The notes beneath the pieces were generated by a model. That model saw only the letters and a list, made by a program, of their open reading frames with translations, was not told where the DNA came from and searched no databases. This document shows positions 15,580-25,215 of a stretch of 51,386 bases of DNA, piece after piece (position 1 is the stretch's first letter; each line of letters opens with the position of its first letter). The DNA is from Phellopilus nigrolimitatus (taxonomy: Eukaryota > Basidiomycota > Agaricomycetes > Hymenochaetales > Hymenochaetaceae). The stretch lies in the NCBI GenBank assembly GCA_021029095.1, contig JAJOHG010000180.1, forward strand, positions 1 to 51,386, read 5' to 3'. A program made the position numbers and the translations under genes.

Positions 15580-16559
15580 GGGTGATGGAAGGAAGGAGAG
15601 ATTGCGCAGCCTCCTATCACCCGTTGCGGAGGCAAGTTAGCTCGAATCGGCAACAAATCGGCAAACATAAGCGATTCTGTTGTCATTGCTGACTAAGCAG
15701 ATACCCCCAACGTCCTTGCAACGTTTTGAGGTGCTAAGTAATGTTCTTATTGAACCATGATAGAAAAAAACAATTAGGCAACTTCAAACAAAACGTTTTC
15801 GCGAATAATACTCAAAGACTGGGGACCGGTTCATCGCTAAATGTATCAGCTGCTGAGCGCTGAGCGCTGAGCGATAGTTTCTGGAGATCCGTACTACACA
15901 TGCTCAACAGTATTCAGCAGATTTTCAAGTACATGTAGTCTCAAACCCATGTAAAGGAGAACCTTGCGGACACATACAAAAAGCCTGCACAGCAGAATCA
16001 AATTGAGAGCATAGATAAATAAAACGGTACGTTGCTTCATATCGTGTTCGCGCCTTTCTTTTTGATTTTATTTCCAGAAAATACCTCATGACTTTTTCGT
16101 CGAGAGTGGTACAATCATATCTAAAGAAATAAAGCAGCTTATGCTCATTTGGGCCGGACCAGCCGGCGGACGGCATGGGAAAGGGGTTGGAGGACGACCT
16201 AACATATCTCCAAGAAGGTAGCTTCATCGTTTCTGAGGCCGGAAACGAGAGCTAAGTTCGCATTTTGAGACAAATGGAGCTAACGACATTAGCTCTCTAA
16301 GATCTGAAGACTAAGCACAACCAAAATCAGGTTACCAATCTCAATTACGCTGGAGTAATCATAGTAAAGTTCCGTGATGAACTCAAAGGTTTGATACGGA
16401 GACTTGATGAACAGAGCTGAAACGACTGTTGTTGAATTCGATTTGTCCGACATGATGTGTGTACAATATGTTATTGCATCATTAATGTTGTTGTATCTTA
16501 TTGCCTTCTCCTGCCGGCCTTATTGCGCGGCAACTTCGAAGGACAATGTTGTGGTTTAC
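15580..16559. other. Intergenic, no gene seen
   Basis: Region between the fungalysin promoter and the 3' end of the xylanase gene. A short tandem GAGCGCT repeat occurs near 15850-15870. No supported reading frame or RNA gene. Confidence 0.4.
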
Positions 16560-18161
16560 TTAGGATGAAAGCGCATCCAGTGTGGATGCGAAGGAGGCCT
16601 TTTCGTTGTAGTCATCTATTTGAGAGAAATGATGAGCTAAAATCTAAAGTTATAAATGAACAAGCCACATACCATCAAATAGTAGGGCTGCGCCTTGCCC
16701 TATAGCAGCTTCAGCAGAGCAATTCAGAGAAATCTATAAAGAGCACTGACCGGCGAAGGTCCCAGGCACCCAAGAATAGAGATCCGTGATCCCCCAGGTT
16801 GTCTGTATTCCGATGAGAAAGACATATCTTCTGAATCAAATGTGCAAAGTCGACTCACAATACCAACGCAACGCGAGACAGCTTGACACGCGTTAATAAC
16901 GAAGGCGTAATCCGTCGCCTGCTGCGTGAGGTTCGCCGCACTAGCTGGCGTGGTCATCTTACCAATGAAATTGAGTTCATGATCGGATCAGCATACAAAT
17001 AGGAGGTACAACTAGCAGATACTCACCCGAACGTCCAGCTCCGTGATCGCAACATCCACTCCGGCGTCCGCAAAACGTTGCAGGTTCGCCTGGAGGTCTG
17101 TCGGAGCCTCACCAACGATGAAGTGGCTCTGAAAACCGACGCCATCAATGAGGTTGGACGCCTTTAACGTCTTCACGAGGGACAAAAGCGCGTTTGATTT
17201 TGTATTCTCTCCTTCTGTGCCAAAATCATTCTGAACGACGTATTATTTCGGTAGGCTCAACATCCAAATATAAGAGGCATACGATGTACAAGAGGGCAGT
17301 GGGGTCTGCTGCGCGAGCGGTGGTGAAGGCGGTGGCGATGTAGCTGCTTCCCAGCTGCGTAAGGAACGGGCTCGAGCCCAAAGTACCGTCGTCATTAAAT
17401 GCCTAAGAAGCGAAGCAAAGTCAGAATAATCGGCTAGGAAAGGATGCACAGTCATCCACCTCATTTACGACGTCCCAAGCAAAAGTCTTCCCCTTAAAAT
17501 GTTGCATTACTGTGGGGCATAATTAAAAAATCAAATTGTCTATTCCTGCCGTGCGAATTCACCTGTTGTTATGTGATTGTTCATCGCATCGAGGAGGGCA
17601 TTTCCCGTGAGCGCTGGCACCCAATCCGGGAGCTGGCTGATATTATTAAAACATTCGAGTAATTAAGAGACAAAAGACAATGATTAGTTTGCAAGAGCAT
17701 ATTTACCTGTGCCAGACGAGCGTGTGCCCACGCAGTTTCTGATCATTCGTCACAGCGAACGCAGCTACCTGGTCGCCCTGAGCAAATGTAAACATGCCCT
17801 GACTTGGTTCCGTCGCATCCCTATAACGAATAAGAAACATGAATATTTCTTGCAAAAAATACCAACTGGAGAAGGTACGGATACAACAAAAGCGAGACAC
17901 GAAAAAAACAATGCACCACTTCATTTCGTTTTCCGGCGTCGCACCACTGAACTGTTGCGCGCCAAACGTTCTGAACTTCGTGTCGCTCGCGTTGGAGAGG
18001 TGTCCGGCGCCAAGGGCCGCGCCGAAGTAGCGCGCGCCCGCAGCCGCCTTCAGAGTCGTCGTTCCAACTTCGTGTCCGAGATCAAGAGGCGATGCCGAGA
18101 CTATGAGAGCGCTGCCTACGATGAGAGCCACATCAAGTAAGTTATGCAATTGAGAAAGCAT
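16560..18161 (-). CDS. GH10 endo-1,4-beta-xylanase
   Basis: Ten exons (18161-17917, 17820-17707, 17636-17563, 17509-17460, 17402-17283, 17230-17027, 16957-16859, 16802-16751, 16699-16673, 16615-16560) encode 346 aa. After a signal peptide ([16 protein letters not shown]) come [32 protein letters not shown], the acid/base glutamate in [18 protein letters not shown], the nucleophile glutamate in AITELDVR, and [16 protein letters not shown] near the end. This is a complete single-domain GH10 xylanase without a CBM1, secreted to cut xylan backbones in plant cell walls. The start was chosen for the signal peptide; upstream in-frame methionines lack one. Very high intron density, including a 27-nt exon, is the only oddity. 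Confidence 0.94.
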
Positions 18162-18237
18162 AGTGTCAACTGATGTTCGGTAGTCCGACCGATCGCTGGC
18201 TGACGTCCATTTCATACTGGACCCCCTGCAGGCCTCA

Positions 18238-18244
18238 TTTATAC
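18238..18244 (-). promoter_or_regulatory. TATA box of the xylanase gene
   Basis: TATAAAT on the minus strand about 80 bp upstream of the ATG at 18161. Confidence 0.5.
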
Positions 18245-18249
18245 GCAAC

Positions 18250-19174
18250 GTACGCAAGAAAGTTTCCCCCGAAAGCAACACGGAAATTTCTGACGAAGTC
18301 CTACTCGGGCGCTCTGTATGGCGTAGAGAGTACGGAGCTTTGGCTCGTCTCGACGTTTACACACGATCCGGGTACTTGCGTCACAGCACCGCCTACCTGC
18401 CCTGGGATCCGAGATACCTTTTCAGCAATGTTTTCTCTCTCGACTACCACCTTGTCTCCGCGCGCATGTCAGGACCAAAACAGGAAGCTCGGGAGACGCG
18501 CATGGTCAACATAACGAATCTGAATGGCCTGTATGGAGGCTCTTAAGTTCATGTGATCGGTGTAAGCGGAAAGGGATGCTCAAGGGCTTACCAGCGATAC
18601 CACGCGACGGCGATGATGATAAATTGGAAGGGTTTTTTGAAGTCATGCGCTGATTTGTCGCCGTCCAAGAGCACACGGTCCTTATTTTTGCAACATGGCG
18701 GGCCGTCTTGTCCCCTTGCACCAGATTCTGCAAATTAGACGGAAATATTTTGTTCAAGACAACCCCAGAATAATCGGACTCCGAAGAAAGTAGGATCGAA
18801 CACATGAACCCGACTTAGAGAGCAATATCCAGCGAAGAGAAGAGAAGCGTATACGAGGCAGAAATAGCTGAACAAGGGCTTCCAGTACCACTGCCAAATT
18901 TTAAGCTTAATGTTATCAAAAGGCACAGACGGGCTAATGATAACCGTAGCGTCAATACCCATCGCAAAATCGGGAGATCTCGCGCGCAGGCCTCCATTTA
19001 AATGGTGAGTACCGAGAAACACAAGTAGAAGGCTGACGATGACAGAACCTTGCATTAGACGCGTTCTATAAGATGACTGGTTGTAAATGAAGGTAAAATG
19101 CCAGAGAACAGTTTCAGAGTCATAGTAACCGTCAGCGATATCGCCAGCAGATATAACTACGGACGACCGAAAAA
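18250..19174. other. Intergenic, no gene seen
   Basis: 3' flank of the MAPR gene and promoter of the xylanase gene. A 196-aa open frame (19325-18735, minus) overlaps MAPR exons in another frame and has no family features, so it is not called. Confidence 0.4.
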
Positions 19175-19943
19175 TCAATCTGTGCTCTCCACGAGCTCCC
19201 CACAGATTATGTACTTGTTGCTGAAATGCTCGATCCATCCTAAACAGACGAATTAACACGACATTCCGAATATCAAAGTGCATGAGCGGATGCATGAACG
19301 TAGTCATGGTTAACTCACCGTCCATGTTTCCACTAGTAGAAACAAGAGATAGAAGTCAGTCAAGCCACGGACCAGTTTGTAATGGCCTGAAAAACGACGT
19401 ACATCTCAGAAGGTGTCAAGTCATCGAGCTTGTCGAGCGGCTGGTCGATTGGGGTAAGCATATCTGGTTAAGAACATCGCAAAGTGACAAGTCAGCGTTG
19501 GCTTATCGTATCCTTGTCTCTGATTTGCTCACCCAAGTCAAAGGACTGTTTCGCCATGCCGCGCGAGGCGTCTCTGCCTGCAAAATTTCCATACGGGCCA
19601 TCTGTAGTTGTTACAAGTCAACACCAGCCGTCTGCCTGTGTATTGTGGTCGACACACCTGGTCCGTAGAAACTCCTTCCCGCGGTCACATCAAACACCGT
19701 CCCCTTGATCGCCAGCAAAATCCGCCGCCCATCCCGCCCATCGAACGGCGCGAGCGTCTTCGCGGTATAGCGCTGGAAGAGGAGTGTCGGCGGGTGGGAC
19801 GCCGGCATCCAGGAGTAGGACTTCTTGAACTCCGAGGGCGTCTGGCTAGGCTGGGAAGTGGAAGGAAAGATGATGCGCTGCACGTAATAAACAATAGCAA
19901 GGAAGAACACTGTGTTGATAGGAGCACCGAGGTCGATGGCCAT
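19175..19943 (-). CDS. MAPR/Dap1-like cytochrome b5-fold heme-binding membrane protein
   Basis: Five exons (19943-19658, 19601-19533, 19463-19403, 19332-19319, 19239-19175) encode 164 aa. A single N-terminal membrane anchor (INTVFFLAIVYYVQRIIF) is followed by the heme/steroid-binding cytochrome b5 domain: YTAKTLAPFDGRDGRRILLA, GTVFDVT, FYGPDGPYGNFAGRDASRG, then LTPSEIGNMDGWIEHFSNKY and IICGELVES. This matches membrane-associated progesterone receptor proteins; yeast Dap1 activates the P450 Erg11 in ergosterol synthesis at the ER. Exon 4 is only 14 nt and easily missed. The gene fires away from the NC2-alpha gene with 187 bp between start codons. Confidence 0.9.
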
Positions 19944-20130
19944 GATGAACGTGGTAATGGTGGTGGTGTCGTCGACGTCGGTGTTAACGTTGATGTCGAG
20001 GCTACGTTCGCTTACTCACGTATACGATCTACCTACCAATTGGAGCGAGTTGGCGGCGCATTTACTTGCTTGCTCTTGACCCACAACCACGACCAGTCAA
20101 CGCCACCAAATATCAGACAAGACGGCGCCG
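19944..20130. promoter_or_regulatory. Divergent promoter between MAPR and NC2-alpha genes
   Basis: Only 187 bp separate the two start codons, so both genes must share this control region. No clear TATA is seen, in keeping with housekeeping promoters. Confidence 0.6.
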
Positions 20131-20823
20131 ATGAAGAACAGAAACAAGCAGACGAAATTCCCCGTCGTATGTATCTCAAAATCCTATTATTTCTTATGCC
20201 GAAGTGTTGAATTTGCTTCCGGTGCTCTAATAGGCACGGATAAAGAAGATCATGCAGAAAGACGAGGAGGTCGGCAAAGTCGCCCAGGCCACACCCGTCG
20301 TCATCTGTGAGCTCGCTCTCCTATTCTCCAAACTTTTGACTCGTGCCTTAATCTCGCATGACTCGCAGCGAAAGCACTCGAACTATTTCTGGGCATGCTC
20401 GTCGACGAAGCCGCCAATGTCACCCTTGAACGGAACTCGAAGCGAGTAGAGGCGTATCATCTGTACGTGACACAACAAGATCGCTTCCGCTTTACGAATC
20501 CCTTCTATTATACCAGGAAACACGCCATCGAGCGCACAGACATGCTCGACTTCCTCAAGGAGATCGTCTCCGCCGTGCCCGACCCGTCCGCGGGCGGGAC
20601 AATTGACGTCGAAGCGGGGAAGAGCGAGGCGAAGCGCAAGCGGGCGGGAGCCGCGGGCGCGCCGCGCCGGCGCCGGAGGAAAGGCGAGCAGGAGGAGCCC
20701 GCGGGCGGCGACGAGGGCGACAGCGGGTGGATCATGGAGCGCAGCGGGGGAGGCGGCGGGACGGAAGGCGAAGACGAGGGCGAGGGCGGTGATGAGACGG
20801 ACGAAAGAGGGGAATGGGATTGA
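20131..20823 (+). CDS. Negative cofactor 2 alpha (DRAP1/Bur6-like), histone-fold protein
   Basis: Four exons (20131-20166, 20234-20306, 20369-20462, 20517-20823) encode 169 aa. The N-terminal histone fold reads MKNRNKQTKFPVARIKKIMQ, KDEEVGKVAQATPVVI, SKALELFLGMLVDEA, RVEAYHLKHAI, then ERTDMLDFLKEIV. This is the classic NC2-alpha pattern; the subunit pairs with NC2-beta and binds TBP on core promoters in the nucleus to repress or tune RNA polymerase II initiation. The C-terminal half is a basic KRKRAGAAGAPRRRRRK stretch followed by a Gly/Glu/Asp-rich tail, typical of DRAP1-like low-complexity tails. The first exon is 36 nt. All splice phases agree. Confidence 0.93.
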
Positions 20824-22041
20824 CAGGTTGAAAGCCTTGCAGATGTTGTGCGGGATAGGTGCTCTGGTTGACGGCTGTGCGTTCCGATATTCTTATGGAC
20901 GAGTGCGATTCTTGGTCATCTACTTTTTGTGATTCTGTTTTGACATGCTGATTTGAAGCAACACGTGTAGCGATACAACTTTCTTATCTATTTAACCCTG
21001 GATACGAATGAGCCCTTTATTTTTCATAAACGCTGGTATAGCAAGCAAGAGGACGGGACGAGCGACGTGTTCTAATCATTGAACAGACATTAAGCGACGT
21101 GCTGCCGAAGAAATTTGTTGGTAAGTGTACCCCGCAGTGTGTAATTTGTAACGCATAATGCTAAGCTCCTTCTCGTTAGGAGCTGTCGCAATAACCCGAG
21201 ACTCGGAAGTGCAATGGTGAACGATATGTAAACCTAAATGATGCTCAGAAGCAGTAATTAGGAGGGCCCATATTCTTTTCCGTGTAATCCAGCTTCTTTT
21301 TCCTGCAGGAGTTCAACTGATCCCTGCTTTTTCTTTACCCCCGAAAAGTAGGAGAAGAGGAGGACGGCTACTTCTCCTATTGTAGTCGATACACAGACAC
21401 GAACGTGTGTCAACAATCAAGCTTTGTGTAATAATCGAGATTCGGTGCGTTGCAACCGATGTTTGAAGTTGATAGGAAACTGACGAAACTCCCGAAATAC
21501 TCCAATAAAAAAAGAAGAGTAGAAGTGGTGTGTACCAGCAATCCAACGTGAAGCACCAGCCTGCGCGCTGGCTTCCTTCTGTTCGGATTCACAGTGCTCG
21601 CCTTCGACATTTCCGCATCGCCGGTATAAAATCACGTCCTCCCGGAGGTTCCGGGGCACGCAAGCTACCCTTCTCCGAGGAAGAAAAAAAAACCACTTGA
21701 CAAGTAAGCACGTGGCTCCAAAGTAGGAAGGCGATATTGTCAAGGGGTAGCAGGACGCCAAGGGCCCTCACAAAGCTACAAGTACGCTTATCTACAGGTG
21801 GGTCAGAAAAGTCTTCCCCCCCTGAAAAGGAAGGCGGTTCCCGCCTGCGTAGCAAACGATGCCGCGTCGTCGAGTTGTCACCTACCACTGCCCATGGTAT
21901 GCTGCCAGCTCAACACATCCGAAAATAATTCACGAGTATGTATTAGATGTTTCTAATAAGCATCTTAAGCAAACATTATGCAGCGTAAAACACTATTTGA
22001 CATTTTTCTTGTGTGAACAAGGCAGACAGGAACTGCTTTCC
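20824..22041. other. Intergenic with one dispersed repeat, no gene seen
   Basis: AT-rich spacer right of NC2-alpha. The part at about 21530-21720 is a copy of a repeat also found at 24245-24440. Open frames here are supported by nothing beyond that repeat. Confidence 0.45.
21530..21720 (+). repeat. Dispersed repeat, copy 1
   Basis: Aligns by eye with 24245-24440 over landmarks such as ACCAGCAAYCYMACRTGAAG, AGCCTGCGCGCTGG, GCTCGCCTTCGACA and GTATAAAATC. I estimate roughly three quarters identity. On the minus strand both copies keep a similar open frame (CILYRRCGNVEGE-like), which could mean an exon from an unknown gene, but no family is recognised. Confidence 0.65.
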
Positions 22042-22069
22042 TTTTTTTTTGGGGGGGGGGGGGGGGGGG
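22042..22069. repeat. T9-G19 homopolymer tract
   Basis: Nine T followed by nineteen G. It abuts exactly the left edge of the segmental duplication (homology to 28774 begins at 22069/22070). Confidence 0.85.
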
Positions 22070-22386
22070 TCGGTCCAAATAATCGGCGGTGATCGACACA
22101 CCCATTGAATTTATTTATTTATTTATGAATCGAGAAGTAACGAAGTTGTGTGCCATTGTCCCACCAAAAAGAAAAACCGTATCTACAACAATGTCAATAA
22201 AGGAGAGACGCGAAGTTCGAAGGAAAAAGAGAGGACAGCGCGATAGAAAAGAACAAAAAAAAAAATCAATCGCGCAGCCGCGAGTAAAACGGATCCTAAA
22301 CTAATCGAATGAAAGGGGGAAAAAAAAGGTTCGTGTATGTCCGCGAAGAGAAACCATGAGAACGAAAAGGATATGGAGTGCGTTCA

Positions 22387-23380
22387 CTAGAGAGCAAGGT
22401 TGATGGGCGTGCACCCGATGTTGATCAACCCGTTGAAAGAGTTGTTTTGGCAGCTGAATCGACCAGTGTATTGGTCATTGAATGTCGAACAAGAAATATG
22501 AAATAAAAGGTATGACATACCAAACGGTCTGCGCGTTGCTATTATCACGACGAAGCGAGTTAATTAGTTCTCTGTATTCTACGAGAAAGAAAGAAAAAAA
22601 GACAAACCAAGAGCCGCCAGAGCCAAGACCGACGCCCTGCAAAGCGAGAAGAAGAAAAAAAAAACATGAGCATCATAGCAGCGGAGAAGCGAAATAAAAC
22701 AACGTACAGTGATGGGTGAGCAGGTCAGTCCGACCGGCACGTTCGCGCCCTGCAAGTCGATGCCGAGGAGCGCGATGAGGTTCGAGGCACTGTCCGAGGA
22801 CGCAGGCTCTACCGAGTTGCAGCACTGGACGGGGCCGGTCGAGCACGTCGTGCCAGTCGGAGCGGGGCCGCCTATCGGAGAGCAGTCAGATTTAGAGTGT
22901 AGCGCTCGTGGTTGATCTAGCAAGCCCACCGGTGGTAACAGTGACGGTGGTCGTTGTCGGGGCGCCTCCACCTGGTGTGGTAGGAACGACCGAGCCAGAG
23001 GAGGACGGGGGAGCACCGCCGCCCGGAGAGGTAGGGGAAGGGACGCCGCTTGAAGAGCTGGGCGCACCTCCACCCGGAGAGCTAGGTGGCGCTCCACCCG
23101 GGGAGCTGGGCGCGCCTCCACCGGGGGCGGAAGAACAGGGCTCGGTGGGCTTGGGCGATGGGACGGGCGTCGGAGTGGGCGCCGGAGTGGGGGTCGGCGC
23201 CAGAGTTGGGTGCGGGTGCGGCTTGGAGGACGGCGCGGGGCGGCAGGGGCAGTCCTGGACGGGTGGCACGTCCTCGATGAGAGCGAGGATGTCGATGGCG
23301 GCGGCGCTGGCGGGGGTGGCGTTCTGGACGAGGAGCAGGGGGAGCGCGCCGGCGAGGAGGGCGAGGAGGGAGAGCTTCAT
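22387..23380 (-). CDS. Class I hydrophobin with a long Pro/Gly/Ser linker
   Basis: Five exons (23380-22930, 22871-22708, 22636-22608, 22538-22521, 22453-22387) encode 242 aa. A signal peptide (SLLALLAGALPLLLV) is followed by about 120 residues of low complexity: PTPTPAPTPTPVPSPKP, then PGGGAPSS-type repeats. The C-terminal 90 residues are a canonical hydrophobin with all eight cysteines: TTC, VQCC, LTC, GSC, TVCC and IGC, ending NGLINIGCTPINLAL. The sixth/seventh Cys doublet is created by splicing exon 4 to exon 5. Hydrophobins self-assemble at air-water interfaces on hyphae and fruiting bodies. Class I proteins are usually 100-150 aa, so the linker is unusual. Two extra cysteines (DCPCRP) precede it. 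Intact. Confidence 0.93.
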
Positions 23381-23418
23381 GGTTGGACTTGCGTGGGTGG
23401 GGTGGGGTGGAATTGAAC

Positions 23419-23460
23419 AAAGTAAAGTAAAGTAAGGTAAGGTAAGGTGAGGTAAGGTAT
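23419..23460. repeat. GTAAA/GTAAG pentanucleotide repeat in hydrophobin leader
   Basis: About eight imperfect five-base units (AGTAA, then GGTAA) lie 40-80 bp upstream of the hydrophobin start, probably in its 5' leader. Confidence 0.7.
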
Positions 23461-23567
23461 GGGGCGAAAAGAGGGAAGTAGCGAGCGTGGGTGGTGCGGA
23501 AGGGCGAGCAAGGGGCACGAGGGCGGTCGTGGTTGGGAAAGAGAGCAGGGGGCGGGGGGAGGCTAGG

Positions 23568-23574
23568 CTTTATA
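23568..23574 (-). promoter_or_regulatory. TATA box of hydrophobin 1
   Basis: TATAAAG on the minus strand, about 190 bp upstream of the ATG at 23380, which implies a leader of more than 100 nt. Confidence 0.5.
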
Positions 23575-23985
23575 GTCAGCGTCGGGGTTTGATGTTCGGC
23601 AGGTCGCGGCGGAGAAGCAGCAACAGTGGCAGCAGGGGGCAGCGTAAGCTATGACGCCAGTCGCGCGGCGGGTGGCATTCAAGTTGGCCCTGCATTACGA
23701 AAGCCAGCGACGGCGTCGAGATGCATTGCGAGACGCGGCCGGCTGCGATTCTTCGGTTGAAATGCAGGCTCGACCGAACGGTGCTGTCGGGGGTGCTACT
23801 CAGAAGGCAGACGCGCCGATCTCGGAGTCGGAAGCAGTCCTTTTAGCTACAACGTCGGCCGTCCCGAATCTGGCCGTCTACCCCACGTCGTGCCATTCGA
23901 GTTGACAGCAGACAAGCTTAAGCTACACTTCGTGCACTTGCATGTCAACACGGCTCCAGTTCCAGTGGCGCGGAAGCAGTCGCAA

Positions 23986-24210
23986 AACGAAATAAGGGTC
24001 CGCGACTCCGCGCCGCAGCCAGCTTCAGGGCCGGCGCTTACGCGTCCATCACGCCTCGACGACCTCCGCGGCAAGTTCTACGACGACTCCGACGACTCCT
24101 TCGGCCTCCCCTCCGCCTCAGGCCCAGACTCGCCCATCGCCGCCGGCTCCTCCTCCGCCACTGCTGTCAACACCTCCTCGCGCGCCGCCGCCGCGCCCTC
24201 CCCCGCGCGT
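23986..24210 (+). pseudogene. 5' fragment of SLD5 (GINS subunit)
   Basis: Reads RLDDLRGKFYDDSDDSF and GLPSASGPDS, then a serine/alanine-rich stretch, closely matching residues 4-50 of the intact SLD5 at 32914. The start codon is gone: about 60 bp that include the ATG in the other copy are deleted between ACGCGTCC and CGCCTCGACG. The similarity stops near 24210, where unrelated repeat sequence begins. It is a truncated duplicate without function as SLD5. Confidence 0.8.
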
Positions 24211-24244
24211 GCGCCATATTGCAAAAGAAGCAAAGAAAAAGAGA

Positions 24245-24440
24245 AGAAGTGGTATGCACCAGCAACCTCACATGAAGCACGAGCCTGCGCGCTGGTTTCC
24301 CTCAGTCCGGATCCACAGCGCTCGCCTTCGACAGGTCCGCATCGCCCGTATAAAATCGCGTGCGCCGACATGCCCGCCCGGAGGAGGTCCCGGGACACGC
24401 AAATCACCCATTTCCGAGAGAAAACTCGACAAGTAAACAC
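24245..24440 (+). repeat. Dispersed repeat, copy 2
   Basis: Second copy of the 21530-21720 repeat, in the same orientation. It directly follows the truncated SLD5 fragment, so it may mark the site where the duplicate was broken. Confidence 0.65.
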
Positions 24441-24699
24441 GCGACTCCGAACTTGCAGTAAGACATTTATTCGCAAGGAATAGCATCCTGACAAGTGCGC
24501 CCTATCCTATTTTCTCATCTGTATGGACTTTTATACATCTCGTCTTTCGTGCAGGCAAGGCAAGGCCCGCCGTCGGCGGGCACTCGGCGACACAGGCAAG
24601 TCCGTCGCCATGAAGGCCTTCGAGTCCACCAGCGTCAAACTACTGCCTCTATCTTCCTCTGTCCCACTATACCCTCGCAATACACTTACTCCCGCAGCG

Positions 24700-24910
24700 C
24701 CAGCTCACCAGCGCTCCAAGGAGACAGACAGCAAGCGCGTCCGCCGAGAAGCGGAAGCGCGTCCGTGGACCTGCGGGGCCAAGAGTGCGACCGGTACATC
24801 TTCCTCCCCCCATTGTCTTCTTCTTCTCTCAAATGTGTCTGACATCGAAGGGGAAAAAAAACGACGTATGTATGTATGTACATACAGGTGCCGCAAGAAG
24901 AAGGCCGAAG
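24700..24910 (+). pseudogene. Possible Zn(II)2Cys6 transcription-factor fragment
   Basis: A potential 94-nt intron (24794-24887, GTACAT to ACATACAG) joins GQECDR to CRKKKAEA, giving the start of a fungal binuclear zinc-cluster motif (Cys-Asp-Arg-Cys-Arg-Lys-Lys-Lys). The remaining four cysteines are not found downstream in any frame. If real, it is a fragment. Weak call based on a short motif. Confidence 0.25.
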
Positions 24911-25154
24911 CCCATCGAGCGAGCGCCGGGCGGGCCGCCGGCGGGACTCTGCGCGGCGCCGCGCGCGCGCGCGGGCCAGTGTCGGTGCGGAGCAGACGCA
25001 ATCGATCGCGTCCCCCGCCCGCGCTCGGGCGGCACCCGCAGCCCCAGCCAGTCTGCGCCCGCAAACGCCGCGGCTCGCATCAACGCAATTGTCCGTGTGC
25101 GCGCGCACACGCTCGGGGAGACGCTTTTCGTCGGGTATCATACCGGGCGTGTGC

Positions 25155-25215
25155 CGACGCAGACGCAGACGCAGATACGGATGCGGATGCAGATGCAGAT
25201 GCAGGTGCGGAGCCC
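25155..25215. repeat. GCAGAY hexanucleotide microsatellite
   Basis: About ten imperfect six-base units (GACGCA, then GATGCG and GATGCA) in tandem. Confidence 0.7.

Larger units (their letters stand above)
22070..24210 (+). repeat. Segmental duplication, copy A (hydrophobin plus SLD5 5' stump)
   Basis: The left part (22070-22540) matches 28774-28999, 31685-31848 and 32517-32582. The right part (23986-24210) matches 32796-33060. Shared landmarks include TCGGTCCAAATAATCGGCGG, the TTTATTTATTTATGAATCG stretch, and AAGGGTCCGCGACTCCGCG. Order and strand are the same in both copies, so it is a direct duplication spaced about 6.7-8.8 kb apart. Copy A keeps the whole hydrophobin gene; copy B keeps the whole SLD5 gene. 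Confidence 0.85.

Noticed and set aside
18735..19325. 196-aa minus-strand frame right of the xylanase gene
   Set aside because: It overlaps the last MAPR exons in a different frame and has no family resemblance, although part is hydrophobic.
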